From assembly GCA_002398105.1 (NCBI GenBank), contig DHCD01000067.1, forward strand, positions 1 through 16,601: a stretch of 16,601 bases of DNA, read 5' to 3'. The translations under genes and the position numbers were made by a program. Origin of the DNA: Syntrophomonas sp. UBA4911. GTDB lineage: Bacteria; Bacillota; Syntrophomonadia; Syntrophomonadales; Syntrophomonadaceae. Below, one piece after another: positions 1 to 7,155 of this stretch; within the stretch, counting starts at the first letter, position 1; the number at the start of each line of letters is the position of its first letter. Under the pieces are notes generated by a model that made no database searches, was not told the DNA's origin, and saw nothing but the letters and a program-made list of their open reading frames with translations.

Positions 1-1
1 G

Positions 2-1324
2 TTGAGCGAAATCGGGGACCCGAAGGAGGTTTTTGCCGATTTTGACCCCGAGCCTCTGGCGGCGGCGTCAATCGGACAGGTCCACCGGGCCCGGTTAAAA
101 AGCGGCGAAGAGGTTATTGTCAAGATCCAGCGGCCGGATATTGAAAGAAAAGTCGAAAGCGACCTGGAAATAATAAAAGGCCTGGCCCGATTGTCGGAAC
201 GAAGATCACCCGAAGCCAGACGTATGGGTATTTATAATATAGTTGAAGAATTTAGCCGCATGCTTTTGCGGGAACTGGATTATGCCCGGGAAGCCCGCAA
301 TACGGAGAGGGTATATAATAATTTCCGCGATGACCAAAGGGTGGTGATTCCCCGGGTATACTGGGAATATACTACCCCCCGGGTCTTAACCGAGGAATAC
401 ATACCCGGGATTAAACTGAGCGATATCGCTGAAATCGACCGCCGGGGCTGGGACCGCCGCAAGATATCCCAACTGGGTACGGAAGCCTTTCTGGTGCAGA
501 TACTGGCCCACGGCTTCTTCCAGGCTGACCCCCATCCGGGCAATATTCTGGTGATGGATGAAAACACTATTGCTTTTATCGACTTTGGCCAAATTGGCAC
601 CCTGACCGAACGCCGACTGCTTTATCTGGGAGAATTGGTGATCAGCCTCAATCAAGGGGACATTTACAAAGCTATGGGGACCTTAAGAGATATTGGGATA
701 GTGGGGGAATCAACCGACAATGAGGATTTTTATGAGGATTTCATTGACCTGGTCAAAGATGTGTCATCCACCAGTATCGGCAATTTGGACATGAAAAGGT
801 TGAGAAAAGAAGCCATGGAACTGGCCTATCGCTACCAGCTGCAAATGCCGTCCTATCTTACGGCGCTTATGAAGGCTCTGATCACGGTTGAGGGCGTGGG
901 CCAGAAACTGGATCCGGATTTTAATTTTACCGAAGTAGCCCGGCCTCTGGCCTCAAAGGTATACAAAGAGCGTTTAAAACCTGACAACGTATACAAATTC
1001 TTCCGCAGTAAATACTATCAGGACATCAGACCTCTGGGTAAGATGCCTTCTCATCTTAATGCTATCTTGTCCGCCACCCGGAAAGGCAATCTGACTATTA
1101 CTATGAAGGTGGAGTTTACATCCAAAACCGACCGCAAACTGACTCAACTGGCCAGCCGGGTCAGCGCCAGCCTTATTATCACCGGGGCTCTGATAGGGTC
1201 GGCTCTGATTGTACAGACTAATCATTCGGCCCAAGTGGAAAAATATGCTTATCTGGGAGTTATAGGCTTGGGTATGGCATTAGTCTCCTTGGTAGTGTAT
1301 TTCCTGGCCTCATTGCGCTCCTAG
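2..1324 (+). CDS. ABC1/UbiB (AarF)-family atypical protein kinase, 5'-truncated by window edge
   Basis: The reading frame is open from the first base and 440 residues are visible. Family members usually have about 550, so roughly 110 N-terminal residues, including the KxGQ motif, lie outside the window. Visible landmarks are the Ala-rich nucleotide loop AAASIGQVHRA (20-30), the VAIK-like lysine K41 in VIVKIQRP, the catalytic loop ADPHPGN (175-181) and the metal-binding DFG at 194-196. The C-terminus has two hydrophobic segments (about 388-408 and 417-437), as expected for a membrane-anchored UbiB protein. The family is a protein-kinase-like ATPase linked to isoprenoid lipid or quinone metabolism; its substrate in Gram-positive anaerobes is not established. 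The gene converges on the cyclase gene, 100 bp away, with no clear terminator between them. The TTG at position 2 is only the first codon in the window and should not be read as the true start. Confidence 0.93.
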   Translation: MSEIGDPKEVFADFDPEPLAAASIGQVHRARLKSGEEVIVKIQRPDIERKVESDLEIIKGLARLSERRSPEARRMGIYNIVEEFSRMLLRELDYAREARNTERVYNNFRDDQRVVIPRVYWEYTTPRVLTEEYIPGIKLSDIAEIDRRGWDRRKISQLGTEAFLVQILAHGFFQADPHPGNILVMDENTIAFIDFGQIGTLTERRLLYLGELVISLNQGDIYKAMGTLRDIGIVGESTDNEDFYEDFIDLVKDVSSTSIGNLDMKRLRKEAMELAYRYQLQMPSYLTALMKALITVEGVGQKLDPDFNFTEVARPLASKVYKERLKPDNVYKFFRSKYYQDIRPLGKMPSHLNAILSATRKGNLTITMKVEFTSKTDRKLTQLASRVSASLIITGALIGSALIVQTNHSAQVEKYAYLGVIGLGMALVSLVVYFLASLRS

Positions 1325-1424
1325 GTATATTCTCCATGTCCGCTGGTTTATGCTCCCATTATAGTTTGACTCCGCTGCGAAAAGTTATAGCGTGCCGGCT
1401 GGGATGCATAATAGCATGAACCGA

Positions 1425-3350
1425 CTATTTAAAGCCTTTATCCTCGGATTTCTCAAAATGTAAATCCAATCCTGACAGGGAATAGACTTTTATGGGATGG
1501 GTAAAGCCCTTGACCAGTTCCTCGCCTACATAATAGAGGGAGTCCTTGATTTTTCCTTCCGGCAGAACAGCGTAGGACCGCTCCGAAATAAGTACCAGAG
1601 TTTCAAAGAGTTTGGTCAAAGCTTCGGTGCGGGAAGCCAGGTTAACATCCTCGCCGATAAGGGTGTAGTCCATGCGCTCGGGGCTGCCGACGTTGCCTAC
1701 CACTGCCGGACCGGTATTGATACCGATAGCGACCAGCAGGGGAGGAGAACCATCCTTCTCTGTCCACTCGGCATTAAGCTCTTTGATGGTATCCTGAATT
1801 TCTACCGCTGCCTTTATCGCCCTTTCCCCGTGGTCTTCATAATATATCGGGGCGCCGAAAAATGCCATCAGACCATCCCCCAGGTACTTGTCCAGGGTAC
1901 CGCCATGTTTCTGGATAGTGCGGGTCATAACGGTAAGATACTGGTTGAGACGGGTAATTACATCCACCGGGTCTTTATTCTCGCTGTAGGCGGTGAAGCC
2001 GCGGATATCGGCAAACATAATGGTAACCACTTTCTTGGCGCCGCCCAGCTCAGCCCGGTCCGGATCCTTCATAAGTTCTTCCACCACATCGGGAGAAACG
2101 TAACGGGAAAAAACGGCCCGGGTTTTACGGCGTTCCATCTCTGATTGGATAAAATCATAGGCGGTAGTACCGGCATAGGTGCAGAAAATAGCGCTCACCG
2201 GGGCCACTGCCTGCAGCCACCAGTGTGACTGCCAGGCCAGATAGGCTGCTCCCAGGGCGGCGGCAATAGCAATCAGGGCCGCGGTAAGGCCTATCCAGGA
2301 GCCGCGGCCGCTTACCGCGGCAAAAGTAAGCAGTATCAAGCCCAGGAGAAAGAGAAAATTCAGCCCGGGATTTATCTCGCGGTACCAGCTGTCATCCAGA
2401 ATGCTCTTGACCATAGAAGCATGAATTTCTACCCCGGGACTGGGCAGCAGTCCCTTGGCCACCATATTGCTGGCAGTACAGGGAGTTGCATAAGTGTCGT
2501 GGTCTTCAGCCGTTTCGGGACCGATTATCACTATCTTATCTTTAAAATATTCGGGTTCAATTACGCCTTCAATAACATCGGCATAGCTGATAGTCTTGAA
2601 GGTATGCATGGGGCCGTAAAAGGTGGCCAGGGCTCTATTCTCTTCATTTAGCGGAATACGGTGCTTCCCGGCCTCAAGCCAGCCGGAACTGAGCTTTAAA
2701 TCATCCGGGGACAGTTCTTCTGCAGCCATCACCACTGCCAGGGCCAGACTGGGGATAGGCATATCCAGCATATTAGTATCGACCAGGGAGGGACGCCGGA
2801 CTACATTGTCAGAGTCGGTGGCCATATTCACGTAGCCCAGAGAGGGGTTGCCGACCAGCAGTTCCTGGGTGGGGATTTCGATAGACTGCAGATTATCCCC
2901 GTTTTCATCCCGGTGGAAAACGAATTTTCCGGAAAGGACCACCCGCTCATGGCGGCTGATGGCTTCCCCCAATGCTATGTCGTTGTCCGGGTCCTGACCT
3001 GCAGCGAAAGTCAGGTCAAAACATACTACTCTGGCATCTTGGAGCAAATCCAAAAGCTGAGCGTGCAAGCTGCGGGGCCAGGCCCAGGGGCCAAGACGTT
3101 GAATTGACGGATCGTCTACCGCCAGGATTACCACCTGTTCTCCGGGGTCAATGGCGCCGCGCAGCTTGAACCAATAATCATAGAGCCCGTTTTCCGCTTT
3201 TTGAAACCAACCCAGCATGACCAGGGTTTGAAAAACCAATACCAGGGCAAGGGGCAGCAGCCATTTCTTAAATTCGGGCCCGGTCAGCCATTTGGCTATA
3301 CCGCCCTTTGCAGCCTCGGATCGTGAATCAAATGATGTTCTAATTTTCAA
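1425..3350 (-). CDS. CHASE2-domain class III adenylate/guanylate cyclase
   Basis: This 641-residue membrane protein should make a cyclic nucleotide in response to an extracytoplasmic signal. There is one N-terminal membrane segment (about 30-47). A CHASE2 sensor region follows (about 55-325), including AVDDPSIQRLGPWAWPR and DKIVIIG. Three closely spaced membrane segments (about 329-346, 352-372, 378-397) lead into the cytoplasmic cyclase domain (about 435-620). The two metal-binding aspartates are present: D448 in FADIRGFT and D492 in KYLGDGLMAFFG. The IGEDVNLASR stretch supplies the Asn and Arg expected near the transition state, so the domain appears catalytically complete. Lys before YLGD and Asp in GEDVN favour ATP over GTP, but that is inference. 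The start is TTG, preceded by GGAGG with a 9-nt gap. It lies 37 bp after minC on the same strand, so it is probably the last gene of the min operon. Confidence 0.93.
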   Translation of the reverse strand: MKIRTSFDSRSEAAKGGIAKWLTGPEFKKWLLPLALVLVFQTLVMLGWFQKAENGLYDYWFKLRGAIDPGEQVVILAVDDPSIQRLGPWAWPRSLHAQLLDLLQDARVVCFDLTFAAGQDPDNDIALGEAISRHERVVLSGKFVFHRDENGDNLQSIEIPTQELLVGNPSLGYVNMATDSDNVVRRPSLVDTNMLDMPIPSLALAVVMAAEELSPDDLKLSSGWLEAGKHRIPLNEENRALATFYGPMHTFKTISYADVIEGVIEPEYFKDKIVIIGPETAEDHDTYATPCTASNMVAKGLLPSPGVEIHASMVKSILDDSWYREINPGLNFLFLLGLILLTFAAVSGRGSWIGLTAALIAIAAALGAAYLAWQSHWWLQAVAPVSAIFCTYAGTTAYDFIQSEMERRKTRAVFSRYVSPDVVEELMKDPDRAELGGAKKVVTIMFADIRGFTAYSENKDPVDVITRLNQYLTVMTRTIQKHGGTLDKYLGDGLMAFFGAPIYYEDHGERAIKAAVEIQDTIKELNAEWTEKDGSPPLLVAIGINTGPAVVGNVGSPERMDYTLIGEDVNLASRTEALTKLFETLVLISERSYAVLPEGKIKDSLYYVGEELVKGFTHPIKVYSLSGLDLHFEKSEDKGFK

Positions 3351-3387
3351 ACCCTCTCTCCTCCATGGGAAAAATAATTCAGGCTAA

Positions 3388-4056
3388 CTAGCGCCGCGGC
3401 AATTTACCGGAATTATACTCCTGTACGCAGATATTGCCCTCATCCAGGAAAGCTATCTCCGGGTAGGGCCTTTTATCCTGATCATCGCTGGCCCGGGATA
3501 TTCGGCTGCCGATACGAATCTGGCTGGGAGCCAGATTGAGGGCAAAAACCACACAGTTCTCTTTGCCATAATACCCGGCATGGGCTATGCCGGCCAGTTT
3601 ACCCAGTACGATAATATCACCGGCGGCAGTAATCTCCGCGCTTTCGTGCACATCTCCCCAGATAACCACTGAACCTTCTGAATGCAGCTTCTGGCCACTG
3701 CGAAGGTTGCGATGTATAATCAAATCTTTATTGCCTGTATTGGAAACAGCCGGGTCAGGCTTCCTGGTTTCGGTTGGGGAAGAAGCGGGGACTGAACCGG
3801 CTGTCTTCTCCAATGAACCGCCTTTACCGGGGGTATTATTGAGAATCATTCCATTATCCAGGCAAAGCTTTTGTAATTCGATGAGCTCATCATGAGACAA
3901 AGCCTGCAGCCCTTCACCCCGAAAAACGACCCGGGACCCGCTGAATAATTGCTTGTTGGCAACTATCTTATCTTCCAGCCAGGAGCGATATTCCTCAAAA
4001 CTGCCTTTTTCAAAAAACATGACCAGGCTGTCGTTTATTCCTTTTACTTTTAACAT
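3388..4056 (-). CDS. minC: Septum site-determining protein MinC
   Basis: This 222-residue protein inhibits FtsZ ring assembly away from midcell when recruited to the membrane by MinD. The N-terminal domain (about 1-80) begins VKGINDSLVMFF. A flexible Ser/Thr/Pro-rich linker (about 75-110) follows. The C-terminal beta-helix domain carries the MinD-contact motif RSGQ (119-122), then GSVVIWGDVHESAEITAAGD and IIVLGKLAGIAHAG (148-161), all diagnostic of MinC. It starts with ATG 8 bp after the minE stop codon. Its ribosome binding site (AGGCAGGT) overlaps the end of minE, which suggests translational coupling. It sits after minD and minE rather than in front of minD, its usual position. Confidence 0.95.
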   Translation of the reverse strand: MLKVKGINDSLVMFFEKGSFEEYRSWLEDKIVANKQLFSGSRVVFRGEGLQALSHDELIELQKLCLDNGMILNNTPGKGGSLEKTAGSVPASSPTETRKPDPAVSNTGNKDLIIHRNLRSGQKLHSEGSVVIWGDVHESAEITAAGDIIVLGKLAGIAHAGYYGKENCVVFALNLAPSQIRIGSRISRASDDQDKRPYPEIAFLDEGNICVQEYNSGKLPRR

Positions 4057-4064
4057 TTAAGATT

Positions 4065-4316
4065 CTACCTGCCTTTTAGGGGTATACTTATATCCAGAGC
4101 GGCACGTCTGCCCTCGGTTATGATTTTTACATCGGGAGTTCCTTCAATTTCAACATGCCGGGCAATAACCTCAATAATTTCTTTCTGTATGACCTCCATG
4201 AGCTGAGTTGAAGTTCCCAAACGGTCATGAGTCAAGACTAACCTTAAGCGATTGTTGGCCTGGCCTTTACTTGAGTTGTCTTCGCCATTAAAAATCTTTT
4301 TAAAAAAATCCAGCAC
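4065..4316 (-). CDS. minE: Cell division topological specificity factor MinE
   Basis: This 83-residue protein stimulates the MinD ATPase and so drives the oscillation or positioning of MinCD. The N-terminal MLDFFKKIF is the short amphipathic membrane-binding segment. RLRLVLTHDR (24-33) is the conserved anti-MinCD contact region that interacts with MinD. The remainder, with HVEIEGTPDVKI and LDISIPL, matches the dimerising topological-specificity domain. The length is typical. The gene lies 14 bp after minD and 8 bp before minC on the same strand, so all three are almost certainly cotranscribed. A MinE implies an E. coli-type oscillating system rather than the DivIVA/MinJ arrangement of Bacillus. 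Confidence 0.95.
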   Translation of the reverse strand: MLDFFKKIFNGEDNSSKGQANNRLRLVLTHDRLGTSTQLMEVIQKEIIEVIARHVEIEGTPDVKIITEGRRAALDISIPLKGR

Positions 4317-4330
4317 TTTACAGCCCCCCT

Positions 4331-5152
4331 TTAATTGCCAGGAAATAAGTTGCGTCCGAGGCTTTTAACCTTGTTCCAGAACGAGATTTCTTCAAAAGTC
4401 GGAAAATCAACCTGTTCGCCCAGAATCCGCCGGGCGATATTATTAAACGCAGTCGCCGCCTGGGAATGGTCGTTTAAAATGATAGGCTCACCCTTGTTGG
4501 TGGAAACGACGACATTTTTATCTTCGGGAACTACTCCCAGCAAATCAATACACAGATGTTCCATCAGATCTTCAATGCTTAACATGTCTCCGCTTTTTAC
4601 CATATCGTTTCGAATTCGGTTTACCACCAATTTTATATCCTTGAAGTTAGCCGACTCCAGCATACCTATGATGCGGTCGGCATCCCGAACCGCCGACACC
4701 TCAGGATTAGTTACTACAATGGCGCGGTCGGCTGCGGCTATGGCATTCCTGAAACCCTGCTCAATACCGGCCGGGCAGTCGATAAATATGTAGTCGAATT
4801 CAGGCTTTAACTGGGCGCAGAGTTCTTTCACCTGCTCCGGGGTAATATCATCTTTATTGCGGGTCTGAGCCGCAGGCAGCATATGTAATTCAGGAAAGCG
4901 TTTATCTTTAACCAGAGCCTGCTTCAAAGTGCATTCGCCTTCTATAACCTGTACTATATCATAGATGACCCGGTTCTCCAGTCCCAGAATGAGGTCCAGT
5001 TTCTTTAATCCTATATCAAGGTCCATGACCATCACTTTATGGCCCAGCTTAGCCAGTGCACTGGCTACATTGGCCACCGTGGTAGTTTTCCCCACTCCTC
5101 CTTTACCGGAGGTTACAACAATAACTTGACCTTCTGCTGTCTTATTATCCAT
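4331..5152 (-). CDS. minD: Septum site-determining ATPase MinD
   Basis: This 273-residue ParA/MinD-family ATPase binds the membrane as an ATP dimer and recruits MinC and MinE. The deviant Walker A motif SGKGGVGKTT (15-24) has the signature lysine K17 and phosphate-loop K22. YIFIDCPAGIE is the Walker B region. The C-terminal FWNKVKSLGRNLF is an amphipathic membrane-targeting sequence. The ATG start is preceded by GGGAGG with a 9-nt gap. It is the first gene of the inferred minD-minE-minC-cyclase operon and is headed by an intergenic region of about 520 bp. Length and motifs are normal for the family. Confidence 0.97.
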   Translation of the reverse strand: MDNKTAEGQVIVVTSGKGGVGKTTTVANVASALAKLGHKVMVMDLDIGLKKLDLILGLENRVIYDIVQVIEGECTLKQALVKDKRFPELHMLPAAQTRNKDDITPEQVKELCAQLKPEFDYIFIDCPAGIEQGFRNAIAAADRAIVVTNPEVSAVRDADRIIGMLESANFKDIKLVVNRIRNDMVKSGDMLSIEDLMEHLCIDLLGVVPEDKNVVVSTNKGEPIILNDHSQAATAFNNIARRILGEQVDFPTFEEISFWNKVKSLGRNLFPGN

Positions 5153-5322
5153 TTAAATTGGCCTCCCTTAGTTTGTTGAGTAAGAAAAGGTAATCTTTTT
5201 TTATTAGACAAAAGCAGACACATATATATAATTCTAAATCATAATCAGGTCTGAATAAACTGCTACTTTTGGAAAATGAAAGAATGATGAAGAAATATAA
5301 GGCAAAAGACCCAGAAAAGCGT

Positions 5323-5345
5323 CATGAGCCCGGGGAGGGCTCATG
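5323..5345. repeat. Perfect 9-bp inverted repeat in the minD leader
   Basis: CATGAGCCC (5323-5331) and GGGCTCATG (5337-5345) are perfect reverse complements separated by a 5-nt loop, GGGGA. No uninterrupted T-run follows on either strand, so it is not a standard terminator. On the minus strand it would fall inside the inferred leader of the min operon, where it could be an RNA hairpin or a protein-binding palindrome. Confidence 0.75.
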
Positions 5346-5398
5346 CGGAGAGGGAATGTGATGGAATTTATATTTAGTTAATTGGGGGGTGAAGGTTA

Positions 5399-5426
5399 CT
5401 TATAATATTACACAAGTCGACATCAA
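5399..5426 (-). promoter_or_regulatory. Possible promoter of the minD-minE-minC-cyclase operon
   Basis: On the minus strand TTGATG (5426-5421) and TATAAG (5404-5399) are 16 nt apart, matching sigma-A -35/-10 elements at 4/6 and 5/6. Transcription would start near 5392 and leave a leader of about 240 nt before minD. The region is AT-rich and other pairs could be proposed, so this is tentative. Confidence 0.35.
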
Positions 5427-5673
5427 ATGACAAGACAGTGGCTATATATATTTTTTATCTCTAACATTTTTAATATTTATTGCCATGCGTCTGTTTCCTT
5501 CTTTTATCTGACGTCTGACTTGATTTACCAAAAACTGCGGTATAATTTATGAAGTTAATAGATTTTGCAACAGCTGCATAGGCGAGGCAGGCACTGTAAA
5601 ATTTATTTATGTCCCGGGGCAAAAGCTGAAAGCGATATTAACCGGAGCGGTGGCCATAATATATGCTGAATCT

Positions 5674-6873
5674 TTAAAATAACCCGGGTTGAAAGAGAGT
5701 TTCCCGGCTGCTGCGGTTGCCTAATTCCCTCTTACGGTCCTGACCCGGCAGATGATCGTGGCCGCTGGGCGGGGGACCGGCTTTTATGGTCAGCGCCTGG
5801 CTATGCCACCGAGCCAGATTTTTCAAGGCGTCAAGCTGTTCTTTCCGCCCCGCTCTGGCCTTGCGCAGGGCTCTTTTCAGGGTAGTATAGGAATTCTCGA
5901 TATCTTTCTCATTGACCGGGAAAGGGAATCCATCTTTACCACCGTGGGCAAAAGAGTAACGGACCGGGTCGGTAAAACTGGGTTTAGCCCCATAGGCCAC
6001 TTCGGCCACCAGGCAGAGCGCCCGCAATGTACCCGGTCCCACTCCCGGCAAAGCAAGCAGCTGCTCAAAATTGCGAGGCTGCTCGGCATAAGCCGCATTA
6101 AGGGCTTTGTTAAGATAGGAGCTGCGGGGGATACTGTGCCGGCGGGGCAAATCCAGGGTGGGCGGTATTCCTTCCATTTGTTTAATTTCACCTATAATCC
6201 GAGCCGGCTGCCGGCACGCTATTTTACTGCTCAGGTCACGTATTTCCCCATTTTCACGTGAAACCAGATTAAGAGTAGCGGCAACCTTATCACAGCAAAT
6301 AGCCGCCTGGGGTTCTTCCGTAAAATTGGTCAGCTTTGAACTGAGCCAGTGATACCGTCGGGCCTGTTTTAGATCCTCATTCATTCCCTGCTGGACAATA
6401 GCCCACTCACCGGCGGCGTTAAAGGCAAAAAAATGATGGTAAAGCTGAAACCCGTCCTGCACCGCAGTGTTATCAACCTTAGCCGCCATCTTACTGGCAT
6501 AAATCAGTTCTTGGGCTTCTGCTGCTACCGGATAGCGTTCCAATACGGAAATAATCTCGGCCGGAGTTTGCCGTGAGGCCTTGCCTTTGCCGCCGGCAAA
6601 ATACAGTCCCGCTTGTGGAGCTATGCCCGCCAGGCCCTCTTTAACCGCTCCGCAGACCGTGGTGGTCACTCCGGAAGAGTGCCAATCGAAACCTACCACA
6701 CAACCCAGAGCTTGAAACCAGTAGGGATCTGATAATCTCCTTAACACTTCAGCCGTACCCTGGTCCTCAATGATTACTTCAATTATAGCCGCACTTAAGG
6801 CCTTCATATGAGTAAACAGCCAGGCCGGACATTTTCCTCCATGCAGGGGAAGGCTGGCATTTCCCGTTTTCAT
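5674..6873 (-). CDS. DUF763 family protein with helix-hairpin-helix motif
   Basis: This 399-residue protein of unknown biochemical function belongs to DUF763, found in archaea and some bacteria. Family hallmarks are the N-terminal LPLHGGKCPAWLF (8-20), RRYHWLS (172-178) and YSFAHGGKDGFPFPV (306-320). Residues 272-291 contain LPGVGPGTLRAL, a helix-hairpin-helix like those that hold DNA backbone in repair glycosylases and related proteins, so DNA binding is a reasonable inference. No signal peptide or membrane segment is seen. The start ATG is preceded by GGAGAG with a 10-nt gap. The gene is monocistronic and divergent from the penicillin-binding protein gene. Its promoter carries a perfect LexA box, which suggests a role in the DNA damage response. 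The C-terminal 30 or so residues are polar and probably disordered. Confidence 0.9.
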   Translation of the reverse strand: MKTGNASLPLHGGKCPAWLFTHMKALSAAIIEVIIEDQGTAEVLRRLSDPYWFQALGCVVGFDWHSSGVTTTVCGAVKEGLAGIAPQAGLYFAGGKGKASRQTPAEIISVLERYPVAAEAQELIYASKMAAKVDNTAVQDGFQLYHHFFAFNAAGEWAIVQQGMNEDLKQARRYHWLSSKLTNFTEEPQAAICCDKVAATLNLVSRENGEIRDLSSKIACRQPARIIGEIKQMEGIPPTLDLPRRHSIPRSSYLNKALNAAYAEQPRNFEQLLALPGVGPGTLRALCLVAEVAYGAKPSFTDPVRYSFAHGGKDGFPFPVNEKDIENSYTTLKRALRKARAGRKEQLDALKNLARWHSQALTIKAGPPPSGHDHLPGQDRKRELGNRSSRETLFQPGLF

Positions 6874-6925
6874 ATAGCTTCATCTCTCCATCAGCATCGG
6901 ATTTTAAGAGGCTACCGCCTTTTTC

Positions 6926-6954
6926 AGTATAGCATAGAAAAGGACTCGCGAACA
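6926..6954 (-). promoter_or_regulatory. Extended -10 promoter of the DUF763 gene
   Basis: The minus strand reads TGCTATACT (6934-6926), an extended -10 element (TGn plus a 5/6 match to TATAAT). A 17-nt spacer places the -35 hexamer at 6954-6949 (TGTTCG), a poor -35 that lies within the LexA box. The transcription start would be near 6920, giving a leader of about 47 nt to the ATG at 6873. Confidence 0.6.
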
Positions 6955-6962
6955 GACGTTCG
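6949..6962. promoter_or_regulatory. LexA (SOS) operator
   Basis: CGAACAGACGTTCG matches every position of the Firmicutes LexA/DinR consensus CGAACRNRYGTTYG. The symmetric arms extend to GCGAAC/GTTCGC (6948-6963). It coincides with the -35 position of the inferred DUF763 promoter, the usual place for repression by LexA. It lies about 22 bp upstream of the nearest plus-strand -35 candidate for the penicillin-binding protein gene, so control of that gene is less likely. Confidence 0.82.
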
Positions 6963-6984
6963 CAAAACTCGACAAAGTCCTGCT

Positions 6985-7013
6985 TTGCCTGAAAGAAAGC
7001 TCTGTTATATACT
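6985..7013 (+). promoter_or_regulatory. Candidate distal promoter of the penicillin-binding protein gene
   Basis: TTGCCT (6985-6990) and TATACT (7008-7013) are separated by 17 nt, a good sigma-A spacing with 4/6 and 5/6 matches. Transcription would begin near 7020, about 136 nt before the chosen ATG. Confidence 0.45.
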
Positions 7014-7083
7014 GTATTAGAAAATAGATGCCTGAGCTTGAAGGTATGATAACTAAGCCATAATGGGCAATATCAGACCAAAT

Positions 7084-7114
7084 TTGAGTTGTATGTGCCT
7101 TTATGAGGTACAAT
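7084..7114 (+). promoter_or_regulatory. Candidate proximal promoter of the penicillin-binding protein gene
   Basis: TACAAT (7109-7114) lies in TATGAGGTACAATAT (7102-7116), a 15-mer that recurs exactly at the -10 region of the tRNA-Pro gene. The best -35 candidate is TTGAGT (7084-7089), with a long 19-nt spacer. The leader would be about 35 nt. Confidence 0.4.
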
Positions 7115-7155
7115 ATGCATCCGCGTTTATTTTAAAAAGTGAGAAGGAAAGCATA

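Larger units (their letters stand above)
5153..5673. other. Intergenic region between minD and the DUF763 gene
   Basis: This AT-rich stretch of about 520 bp holds no convincing gene. It contains the probable minD promoter, the 9-bp hairpin in its leader, and a plus-strand promoter-like sequence with no obvious gene behind it (TTGATT at 5520, TATAAT at 5541). A minus-strand 14-codon frame (5486-5442) begins MAINIKN. I saw no riboswitch consensus that I could name and no clear Rho-independent terminator for the DUF763 gene, whose stop codon is at 5674. Confidence 0.6.

Noticed and set aside
1497..2144. 215-codon plus-strand open frame opposite the cyclase gene
   Set aside because: It is the complement of a cyclase domain with intact motifs, so it is a shadow frame.
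5521..5682. Open plus-strand frame of about 52 codons with a protein-like composition, ending at the 3' end of the DUF763 gene
   Set aside because: It has no ATG, GTG or TTG start until near its end and no ribosome binding site, and it overlaps the end of a well-supported gene.
6904..6925. Short hairpin (AGGC/GCCT) followed by T residues on the plus strand
   Set aside because: The stem is only about 7 bp with a G-T pair, and no plus-strand gene ends upstream of it; it falls in the leader of the minus-strand DUF763 gene.
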